In this document: positions 50,133 to 62,100 of the stretch, one piece after another | Layout: every line of letters begins with the position of its first letter | Position numbering within the stretch: the stretch's first letter is position 1 | Notes under the pieces: generated by a model | What the model was told of the DNA's origin: nothing | Databases searched by the model: none | Seen by the model: the letters and a program-made list of their open reading frames with translations, nothing else | Position numbers and translations under genes: made by a program | Assembly: GCA_009919275.1 (NCBI GenBank) | Contig: RGCG01000002.1 | Span: 20,028-84,027, forward strand | Length of the DNA: 64,000 nt | DNA from: Actinomycetota bacterium | GTDB taxonomy: Bacteria > Actinomycetota > Acidimicrobiia > Acidimicrobiales > Ilumatobacteraceae | Direction: 5' to 3'

Positions 50133-53100
50133 ATGGAAACGGGGGCACGTCGTCGCCTTGGCGCGGGTTTCATTGCCGCGTGCCTCGTCGTGCTTGCCGC
50201 CTGCGGTGGCGGAGGAGGCGGATCATCCGCGGGCGGTGACGGCGCGAGCCAGGCGAAGAACGCGGCGCCGGCACCAACGGGTGCGGTTGCAACCAAAATG
50301 CAACCTCAACTGAACGGGTGGGCATTCCCCAACTTCCCATCCGCAACGTTTCCCGATCTCAATTTCGACACGGCTGACCTCGTTTCGATGTTCGGCGCGG
50401 GCCCCGAGGTGTGTGTCGACGGAGTTGCCGACCCGTGCACACTCACCGCCGAAGCCGCGGCGTGGGCACGCATGGTCAACCAGGCCCGCGCGACGGGACA
50501 CTGCGAGGGTCTCGTCGCTCTCGCCTCTGCCCGTTTCAACAAGGCCGAACTTCCCGAGACGGTGAAGTTGCCCTCGCAAGAGGAAGAGATCCGCGCCGTC
50601 ATGCGCGCTTTCGCAACACAGTTCGTCCCCGAAGTTCAAGAGTCGATTCAGAAGTGGACCAAGGCATCACTCGCCGAGAAGGTCGATGAGTTGAAGCGGT
50701 CGTTCGCAAGCGACAAGTTGGAATACACACTCGGTGTCTACGTCGAGTCCGGTGGTCACGCCGTGTTGCCGTACGCAGTCGAGTATCCGACTCCCGACGT
50801 GGCTCGCATCATGGTGTACGACTCGAACTGGCCAGGACGCAACAGGTACGTCGATGTCGACCTGGCGAACGACAAGTGGTCGTTCTCGTTTGCCGGCGAC
50901 GATCCGGCCAGCGATCCGAACATTTGGTCGGGTGGCGCGGGTGACATGGACCTGACCCCGTTCGAAGCGCGTGAGGGAACTTGTCCCTTCTGCGGTGACG
51001 AAACCAAGGTCCAGTCAACGACGATGCTCGTGCGCACCGACAACCTCGACTGGTCGGTCGAAACGCCTGCCGGCGCCGTGTCGCCCACACAGGCCACGAA
51101 CGGCGATGGCGCAGCGGCCCGCCCCATCAAGGGTGGCGTGGTCATCACACGGCTGGCACCGCGGGCGACCGAACGTTCCTCGTACGACTTCATGATCACC
51201 ATCCCCAACGAAGTCCTGGAAAACGGCTCGTCAACGTCGTCGTCCACTGCTGTTGACGGAGAGGTAGCTCTTGCGACGCCGCGCCTCGACGCGTTCATCA
51301 GCGATGGTCAGCGACCGAAAGTCGCCTCAACGACGACGATTGCCGCGGCTCCATCGACCACGGTTGCCGCGAGTGGATCGCGGGCGAAGTTGCTCTTCGG
51401 TGGCGCGGCATCCGTGTTCGCCGTGACCCCGGGCGGAGTCGCACAGTTCTCGACGCCCGGGTCGAAGGACACGCCGGTCGAGGTTGGCGCCCGCTCCATC
51501 AAGTCGAGCGACCCGAACGTCGACCTCACACTGGCCTCGGGCAACCTCGTTGCGAACGCTTCGGGTCCGACCGTCGAGCTCGGGACCGAGGGAGGGACTC
51601 TGGCGGTTCAGGTCACCACGGCTAGCGGCGAAGTCATTCAACAAGAGGTCACCGTCGATACCCCGGCCGTGCAGGTGAAGGCCGATGCAACCGGCGGCGT
51701 GACGGTGCTCGAGGCGTCGTCGAGCGGCGAAGTTCAAAAGACCGAGATCGCTTCGGACGGCACCAAGACCCAAACCGTGGTCGATGCATCCGCGCTGAAT
51801 CTGAACAAGGTGGAAGTTCAACTCCCGCCGGCACTCGAGAGCAAAGCGATTGAGGCGTTGCCCAAGTTGGAAGATCGCAACCTGAACAACCCGAACTACA
51901 AGTCCGACGAGGCGTACACCGCGCCAACAACAACGGTTCCCACTGCGGCCGGTGCACGCGAAATTGCGGCGGCGTCAACCACGTCGGTTCCCCGAGGCGA
52001 GACACCATCGACCGTTCAAACCCGTAACGCGGCGCTACCCACGACGGTTGCTCCCGGCGCATCGACCGTGACCACGGTCGCAACGCGCAATGCCGCCCTA
52101 CCCACAACGACGGTCGCCCGTGCGGTGACGGCCGCCGGTGCTACCCCCACGACAGTCGCGGCGGTGGTCAGGCCGACTCTGTCGGGCTTCCGCATCGCCA
52201 CAAAGACCTTTGGTGACGACGCATTCACGCTCGACCCCCCCGATTCAAATAGCCCCGGCGGCTTCAGATATTCGTCCAGTCGAACCGATGTGGCAACTGT
52301 CAGCGCAACGACGGGCCGCGTCACGATCGTCGGTGCAGGAACAACATCGATCACCGCCACGCAGTCGGCCGTCCGCGGTTTCGAGGCCGCAACGATTTCC
52401 GCCACGTTGATTGTCGCAAAGGCCTCGCCGGTCAATTCGGACCTCCGTGACATCACGAAGACGTTTGGAGATGACTCGTTCACGATCGCCCGACCCACGT
52501 CGACTTCCAACGGCGCCTTCACCTTTGCGAGCAGCGACGAAGACGTCCTCAAGCAGTCGCGCACGACGGGCCGGTGGATCATCGGTGGTGCCGGTCGTGC
52601 CACAATCACCATCACGCAGGCCGCAACCGACGACTTCGTCGCCGCAACCGACAGTTTCGTGGTGACGGTGCGAAAAGGCACCCCAACCCTGACCGCGCCC
52701 ACCGACGTCTCGAAGGCGTTCCTCGACGCCGACTTCGATCTACCGAGGCCAACCTCCGACAGTCGCGGGGCCTTCACGTATTCCTCGTCCGACGCAAACG
52801 TGGTCAATGTGTCCGGCACCCGCGCATCAGTACGTGCCGCAGGTACGGCCACGATCACCGTCTCCCAGGCAACGACAACCGATTGGCTCGCCGCGAGCAC
52901 GTCGTTCAAAGTGGTTGTTGCCCAGGCGGCACCAACGCTCGCCGACTTCCCCGACGTCAACAAGACGTTCGGAGACGCTGCCTTCGACGTGACAGCACCG
53001 AAGTCGAATTCGAGCGGTGCTATCACTTACTCGTCGAGCGATACCGGAGTCGTCACGGTGGGTGAGCGCGATGGGCGAGTCAGCATCATCGGTGCCGGCA

Positions 53101-56100
53101 CGGCCACCGTCACTGCCTCGCAGGCCGCAACAACCAGCTTCAGCGCTGGTTCGATCTCCGCGAAGGTGACGGTTGCCAAGGCGACACCCGCAATTTCCAG
53201 CCTCCTCGTCGCCGACAAGACGTACGGTGATGCCGATTTCACCCTGAAGCCAAGTTCCTCCAGTCCCGCAGCGTTCTCATTCGCAACCGACAAGACCGAC
53301 ATCTTCGCCGTTGACGCAAAAACCGGGCTGGTGAAAATCATCGGTACCGGTACAGCGACGCTCACCGCGCGGCAGGAAGCGTCGGCCAATTTCGAGTCAG
53401 GGTCGGTTGCGGTCAGCGTGACGGTGAAGAAGGCAGCGCCAACATTCACCTGGACCCTCGCCAACAAGACCTTCGGTGATGAAGCGTTCGATCTCACCGC
53501 CCCGAAGTCGAATTCGAAGGGGGAGTTCTCCTACTCCGTGGACGACCCGACGATCGCAACGGTGTCCGCTGCGGGCCGCGTGAACATTCTCAAGGCAGGG
53601 ACCGTCACCATCACCGCCAAGCAGGTAGCCACCGACCTGTACGCGGCCGACTCGACGACGGCGAAACTCACGATTGACAAACTTGCACCGACGCTCACCA
53701 ACTTCGTCATTCCCGCCAAGAAATTCGGCGATTCCGCTTTCGCGCTGACGGCACCAACGTCGAATTCCTCGGGTGGCTTCACCTACGACATCGTTGCCGG
53801 CACTGAGTCGAATCCGAACGTCGCAACCGTTACTTCGGCCGGACAGGTCACCGTCGGCGAGGCAGGGACGGTGCAGATCCGCGCCACGCAGAATGCCACC
53901 GCAAACTACGCAACCGCATCAATCACCGCGACATTGACGGTAGGTCGTATCGCTCAACAAGGCACCTTGATCAATGGTCTGGTGGCACGGTGGTCGTTCG
54001 ATTCCGCGAACACACTCGGAGCCAACGCCGTGGGAACCGGAAATCTCACCGAGACGGGTGGACCTACCTGGACTTCTGCAGGAAAGGTCGGTGGAGCGGT
54101 ATCGCTGAACGGTTCGGGTGCCCACCTGTACCTTGCCAGTGGCTCAATCACCGGACTTCCCGTCGGGAACTCTTCGTACACAGTCTCGGCGTGGATCAAG
54201 CCGTCGGCATTCGGTGCGCGCGGCATTGTCGGCTGGGGCAACTACTGGAACTCCCGACAGACCAACGCATTCCGACTCGACGGATCCGGTGGTCTCTTCA
54301 ACTACTGGTGGGATGTCGATCTCTACGCGAATCCCCGTCCGAACGAAATCTCGGTCAACGGTCCGTGGGCGCACGTCGTTGCCACGTACGACGGTACGAC
54401 GCGGCGAATCTGGGTGAACGGCGTTGTCGCGAGCTCCGATACCAATCGCGGTGCTGCAAACGTCAGCTGTGTGGCATCGGGATGCAACTTTGCGATCGGA
54501 AAGACCGTCGGCAACGAGTGGTTTGCGGGTCTACTCGACGAAGTCACCATCTACAACCGTGCTCTTGACTCGTCCGAAATCACACAGCTCTCAGCCGGAG
54601 TCGGCGCGGCACTCTCCATCACCTCGACGGCGGGGACGTTCGGAGCGCCACTCAGCCTGACGACAATCGGCGGCCAAGGTCTGGGTGCGATCTCTTACCG
54701 TGTTGTCAGTGCCGGTACGGCAGGATGCTCCGTCACCGGATCAACCCTCACGGCCACGGCGGGAGGCAGCTGCGTCATCACTGCCACGAAGGAAGCCGAC
54801 CGCAACTACGACGCGTCCGCGTCGGCTGACACCACGGTCACGTTCAACCGCATCAGCCAGTCGTCGCCCGTCGTCATCTCCACCATCACAGCCATCGCAG
54901 GCGTCAACCTCGCACTTGCGGCGAGTGGTGGATCGGGGACGGGTGCGATGTCATTTGCCGTGGTGAGCGCGGGGACCGCCGGATGTTCAATCAGCAGCGG
55001 AGCACTCGTCACGACGGCAAGCGGATCGTGCTCAATCACGGCCACGAAGGCGGCGGACTCCAACTTCACGTCTGCGACCTCTGTGGCGACCACGATCACC
55101 GTCTCCAAACAGGTGCCGATTATCGCGCCGCTGGTTCTCGCCGATCGTTTTTACCTTGGGGCCGGTTTCACGGTTGCTGCACCGAACTCCACGAGTAGCG
55201 GAACGTGGACTTGGGCGTCCAGCAATACCTCTGTGGCGTCAATCAACTCGTCCACGGGTTCAGTCACCATCGGCGTGCCGGGCACGGCCATCATTACCGC
55301 GACTCAGGCCACCACGCCGATGCACTCATCGGCCGCGATTACCGCCGAGCTGAAGGTTCTCCCGGCCACCCCGACAATCGGGGCGTTGTCGATACCGTCA
55401 AAGACCTTCGGCGATGCGCCCTTCACGTTCTCCGCGCCGTCGTCAAACAGCACCGGAACGCTGACGTATTCCAGCAGCGATACCTCGATCGCCACGGTGA
55501 ACTCCGCAACCCGGACGATCACCATTGTCGGAACAGGGTCGACAACGATCACGGCCACTCAGGCCGCAACCACGAACTTCGCCACTGGATCAGTGACCGC
55601 GGTCTTCGTTGTGAACGGTGTGACGCCGACACTGACGACGTTCGGCGGCGACGGTGGGTCGGGCCCGGGCCTGAAGGGCACCCGCTACGTGGGCTACTTC
55701 AACGACAACGTGAACTGGTTTGCCACTGCGACAAAGCACGGCGACACGAACCAAATCACCAATTTCACCAACTTCACCTCGAGCGCCGACCTGTACAGCT
55801 GGGAATGGACCGGGTCGTTCAAGGCGTCGACGTCCGGTACCTACACCTTCTGCACCAACTCCGATGACGCGAGTTATCTGTGGTTGGGCCCCACTGCCAA
55901 GGTTGGCTTCACCACGTCGAATGCGCTCATCAACAATGCTGGCCTGCACCCGATGCGCGAGATTTGCAACACCACAACGCTCGTCGGTGGAACGTTCTAC
56001 GCAATCCGTATCCAGTTCGGTGAGAACGGTGGAGGTGACGCGATCATCGTGCGCTTCACCCCACCGGGAAGCGGCACCACCATCTACAACGGCACGGGTT

Positions 56101-59100
56101 ATTACTTCGGTGGTATGGGCCTCACGAGGGCTGAAGGCGACGCGCCGTTCACGCCAACCCTGCCCACATCGAACAGCCCGGGCGCGATCACCTATTCCAG
56201 CAGCGACACCTCGGTTGCCACCATCGATGCGAACTCAGGTCTCGTCACCGTGGTGGGCCGTGGCACCACGACGTTGACCGCAACCCAGGCGGTGAACGGC
56301 ACATGGGCCTCGACCAGTACGTCAATCGACTTGCGCGTCTTGCGGCGCGCAACGGTCGGATCCTTTGCTTTGCCGACCGGTGTCACGTTCGCCTCGGCGC
56401 CGTTCGCCCCCACGCCGCCCACTTCGAACAGCCCCGGAGCCTGGTCGTACGAAAGCTCGAACACCGCGGTCGCGAAGTGGGATCCGACCACCAGTCTCCT
56501 GAGCGTCGCAGCAGCGGGCACGGCGACAATCACCGCAGTTCAGGCAGAGACGGGTGAGTTTGCCGAGTCACGCGTCAGCACCATGCTGACGATCGCTGGT
56601 GAGACGGTCGTCAACATCGAAAGCGGCGACCGCCACACGTGCGGCATCACCGATCAAAGCGGCGTCGTATGTTGGGGTTACAACGATTTCGGGCAGCTCG
56701 GTGACGGCAGTCGAACAACTCGTTCGGCACCTGTCGCGGTGACCGGCTTGACGTCGGGAGTCGTGAAGATTGCGACCGGTTTCTGGCACAGCTGCGCGGT
56801 TCTCTCGAATGGCACCGTGAGGTGTTGGGGCCGCAATGACTGGGGCATGCTCGGTAACGGAACGAATACGGCGAGCAACACACCCGTCACGGTCACGGGA
56901 ATCACCAACGCGGTTGACATCGCGGCGTCGGCACACGCAACGTGTGCGATTCTCGCAACCGGAGCGCTCACGTGCTGGGGCCACAATGGCTACGGCGAAC
57001 TCGCCAACGGCACGACGACGACCTCATACGTTCCGGTTCCCGTCCCGAGTCTGACCAGTGGCGTCACCGACGTCTCGGGTACCGAAACCTTCTACTGCGC
57101 GACATTGGAAAGCGGTGCGGCAAAGTGTTGGGGTCGCAATGATTGGGGCAATCTGGGCGACGGGACCACGACCATGCGCACAACCCCGGTCGACGTTCTC
57201 GGGCTCACATCCGGCGCGGTGCGGATCACCGTTCTTCGTCATTCAGCGTGTGCTGTGACGGGCGCCGGTGGGGTGATGTGCTGGGGTTACGGCGGCAACG
57301 GCCAAAATGGAAACGGGACCGGAACTCAATACCTGACCCCGGTTCAGGTCACGGGAATCACAAACGCGCTCGACGTCGCGGGCGGGTACCAGCACGTCTG
57401 TGCGCGTCTCTCGACCGGTGCGGTTCGCTGCTGGGGTTGGAACGGTTACGGCCAACTGGCCACGGGCAATACCTCGAACGCAACGGTTCCTTCCACCGTT
57501 GCCGATCTCACCGATGTGCGCGACATCTCGGTCGGCTACGGGTTCTCATGCGCGCTCTCGGTGAAGGGCGCCGTGTGGTGTTGGGGTCGCAACGACGGGG
57601 CTGAGCTTGGTGACAAGACGACGACGAACAGGTACTCACCGGTCGGTGTTGCAGGCCTGAAAACCTCGGTGACAACCGATCCCGAGACCCAGCTGTCCGC
57701 AGTGACTCTGTCAACGCAACGCTTCCGCGTCGGCGACACCGGTGTCGCCTTTGCCGCTGCATCCACCAACCGCACCGACGCGATCGCGTACACCAGCACC
57801 AACCCATCTGTTGCAACAGTCGATGCAACCGCTCGGACCGTGTCGATCGTCGGCACCGGTGTGGCCTACGTGAAGGCGAGCCTTCCCGCGACTGCCACGC
57901 AATCTGCTGCGGTGTCGTACGCGCGTGTCGGGGTGCCAACGGCCGAATATGTCCAAGTCAGCGCCGGATACCACTCATCCTGCGGCTTGACCGCCGCAGG
58001 GGAAGTCAGGTGTTGGGGCAACGGCGACTGGGGTCAGCTCGGTAACTCAACAACAGAACGTCGCTACGCGCCGACCACCGTGACCGACCTCGGTTCGGGC
58101 GCGTCGTCGGTCGCGGTTGGCCACCACCATGCGTGTGCGGTCACAAGTCGTGGTGGGGTCGTCTGCTGGGGATTGAACGATTACGGGCAGATCGGTTTTG
58201 GTACCACGTCCGTGCGTCCGTACGTTCCGGTCGCGGTCACGGGGCTCTCGTCCGGTGTGGTGCAAGTCGATGCCGGATACCAACATACGTGCGCACTCAC
58301 CGCTGCGGGAGGCGTGAAGTGCTGGGGTTACAACGGCTTTGGTCAATTGGGGGATGGAACAAACGAGAGCCGCACGGTTCCTGTCGATGTCGTTGGACTC
58401 ACATCGGGTGTCACCCAAATCGATCTTGGTTACGAGTTCTCCTGCGCACTCCTTGAAAACGGGACAGTGCGTTGTTGGGGACGCAACGATTGGCGCAACC
58501 TGGGTGATGGCACCACGACGGTGCGACACACTCCGCGTACGGTCAGCGGACTTTCTGGCGCCGTTGCTATCGCTGCCGGCTTCCATCACGCGTGTGCGGT
58601 GTTGAACACCGGGGCTGTTCGTTGCTGGGGTTACAACGGCAACGGACAGCTGGGAGACGGCACGGTGACCGACCGCAGCGCTCCCGTCACTTCGACCGGC
58701 CTGGCCTCGGGTGCCACACGTGTGGTCGCGGGCGGTCAGCACACCTGCGCACTCATGAGTGGTGGGGGAGTGAAGTGTTGGGGTCGCAATGACAGTGGTG
58801 AGTTGGGTGATGGCACGACGACTCGCCGTTTGGTCCCGACCGACGTGTCGGGACTCACCTCGGGTGTCTTTGAACTCTCGGCCTCGAATGGTTATTCGAC
58901 CTGCGCGATCGTCGCGAACGACGCCTTGAAGTGCTGGGGTTTCAACGACTGGGGCCAAATCGGCAACGTGGTTTCGGGCAATGTTTTCTCACCGACCAAT
59001 GTTGTTGATTCGTTCGCCGGAGCCGGACGCACCACAACGACGCTCGGGGCACTCGCACTTCCCGGCTCCAACTACACAACTGCAAGCCCGAGTTTCACGC

Positions 59101-62100
59101 TTCCGGTACCAACCTCGAGCAGGACGATCGGGACCTTGACGTGCGCCCAGGGCGGACCATGCAGTGTGGGTGACACCGGCCCCGGTGGCGGACGGGTCTT
59201 CCATGTCTCGTCCGGTTTTGCTGCCCCGGGTGCACCGTGTGGTTCATCGTGCAGATACCTCGAGGCTGCGCCGATTACGTGGGCCGGGACCAACGACGAC
59301 CCCCGCGTCGCGTGGTCCGGGAACACGGGTACCGCAATCGGCACGTCCGCGCGCGGCACCGCAATTGGATCGGGCTTCGGCAACACGCAGGCGATCATCG
59401 CCCAGTCGTCGACGACGAGCCGAGCCGCGACCATGGCGCGTGCATACAACGGCGGTGGCCTCTCCGATTGGTACCTCCCGTCGATCGACGAACTTCGACA
59501 GATCTATCTCAAGCGCGACACCATCGGCAGCTTGTCGTGTGGAGAGTGGTACCAAGCATCGACGGAGTTCGACGCGGGCTCACGTTGGTTGCAGCACCCG
59601 TGCCAAGACTCGACGGCAGTCACGGGCAAAGGTGACAGCCGCTACGTTCGGCCGATTCGCGCCTTTGCCCCGACAAGCGAGGCGACACCAATCTCGTATG
59701 TCAGTTCCAACCCTGGTGTCGCGACGGTTGATGCTCGCACGGGTGCGGTGACAATCACCGGTGCAGGGACGGCAATCTTGGCGGCGTCGCAGGGTGGTCT
59801 CGGTGCGGTTCGAGGTGCGGCCAGTCGCGTCACCCTTGCGGTCGAACCGTCCTGCGCCGACGGTGGAGCGTGTGTACCACCGGAGGTTCCGCCGGTGGGT
59901 GGCAGCCTGACGAACTGTCAGCTCGGCATTTCGTGTTCGATCGGTGACACCGGGCCCGGCGGTGGCAAGGTCTTCTTTATTGACACCAACGATGACTACG
60001 TCGGTGTCGACTATCTGGAGGCCGCGGTCGCCGGTGGGACCACCAGCTGGTGCAATACCTCCGCCGCCTCGACGTCTCTGTCGGGCACATCCGACAACGC
60101 ACAGGGCATCTTCAACATGCCGGGAATTCTCGCCAACTGCAGCAGCAGTGCGGCCCATTCGGCGCGGGCCTTCCCGGGTGGTGGACGAACCGACTGGTAT
60201 CTGCCCGCTCCGGTCGAGCTGCAACTCGTCAAGACAAACCTCATCGACGCCGGACTCCTCACCGGGGTGTCCGGGGAGTTTTGGGCATCGAATCAGGTGA
60301 ACGCCACCCGCGCCTACACCGTTGACCTGACTTCGGGCACTCGATTCGATGCATTGAAGACCGATTTGCGGGGAATCATGCCGATTCGTGCCTTCGCAGC
60401 GAAGGGGTCCGTTGCCATCAACGCGACGCTGACCGGCTTCGCCCTCCCCGCATCCTCGTACGTCTTTGGAACCGCGCCCTTCTCGGTGACGGCGCCAACA
60501 TCGCTCAACCCTGCGCCTACCGAATACTCCAGCAGCAACACGTCGGTGGCAACAATCGACCGTTACTCGGGACGTGTGACGATCGTGGGCTCCGGTTCCA
60601 CAACGTTCACCGCAACCGAGCCCGCGTATGGCGCCTATCTGGTGAAGTCGCAGACCGTCGCGTTCACGGTGACGAAGGCAACGCCCACGTTGAGCGGATT
60701 CACCGTGCCGGGTGGGCCGTACCGCGCTGACGATCCGAACTTCACGGTGGTCGCCCCAACACCGAGTACGACCGACGCGGGTGCGGTGGGTTACACGAGT
60801 AGTGATCCTGCAGTTGCCACGATTCACCCAACGACAGGCGTCGTCGATCTCCTCACAGCAGGGGTGGCCGTTCTTACCGCGTCGGTGCCGGGCAACGCGA
60901 ACTGGAACTCCGCGTCGGTGACCTATGAACTCACGGTCGGCGCATTGTGCAAGGACGGCGGCACATGTCGCATCGGCGACGAAGGGCCCGGCGGCGGCAC
61001 CGTGTTCTTCCTCGACACGTCGAACCAGTACCCCGACCTTGACTTCATGGAAATTGCACCCGCCGATGCCTCATCGTCGGCAACATGGTGCCCGTATTCG
61101 GCTGGCAGTGCTTCCACTGCGACGGGTGTGGGGACGGGTGCGGCGAACTCATCGGCGATGCTTGCGGCAAGCGCGTCGTGCGCTGCCGCGGCGGCCGCCG
61201 ACGGTTATGCCACGACGACACAGACCGACTGGTTCCTGCCGTCGAAGAGCGAGTTCGAACTAGCGGTGTCGAACCTCGCCACTGCCGGTATCACACTGCC
61301 CGCCGGGAAATACTGGACGTCATCGGGCGCGGTGACGAGTGCAGTCGGCGCCGGGGCTCCTCTTCCATCAACGTCGGGACTCGCACCGGTGCAGGGACTT
61401 GGCACGACGTACGTCGACATGACAACCGCGGGCGGAGGTTGGAAGCTCGTTGCCTACGGTGAGTCGGGCGCCATCGGCAAGCTCGACACGACAAACGGAA
61501 CGTTCAATGCAGCGACGCGGTCCGGATCGGCGAACCTGAACGCTCTCGAAGCGTTCCGTGGTGCCGACGAGGTGGCAATCTCGTGGACCGGCGCGAGCGG
61601 CACGCTTCCCACCGGCGGCATCGATTCGTACGCCAATGCGGTGTCGTTCAAACTGCCGATCGCGTCGCTGATGACGCTCACCGGAACGGCATCGACGCCG
61701 CCGACCGGCACCTCATCGACGTCGTTCTCGATCGGCGGTACCTCGGTCGATCAGTCACTCGTCAGCCTGACCACTCTTGTCGGTTCCCCCGGCCTACCGA
61801 GTTCCATGTACATGCGCAATAAGACGTTCGGTGTGCGGTATGGCTCGGCGTACGGTCTCGTCTCCAACCCCGGCATCAATCCGCAACTCGATTGGAACGA
61901 AGACGAACAGGCCTTCAGTGCCGTCTATCTGGGCCACGATGGTTCATCGGGTTACGTGACGCCGAGTGGTACGGCCAGTGGTTACGTGCCGCGGACGATG
62001 GCCGTGTGGGTGCGTTCATCGTCGGCGGTCTACAGCGACTTCAACACGGCGAATGGTTCGGTTGGCGACACGAACCCATGGACGTATTACGACATTCCGT

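Noticed and set aside
52020-52130. LPTT motifs as sortase signals of the giant lipoprotein
   Set aside because: They lie in an internal linker near residue 640, lack the following Gly, hydrophobic helix and basic tail, and the protein already has a lipid anchor.
59580-60827. 415-codon minus-strand ORF opposite the giant lipoprotein gene
   Set aside because: Antisense shadow; Arg/Gly/Cys-rich translation with no domain, while the plus strand encodes Lcl-like and Ig-like modules.
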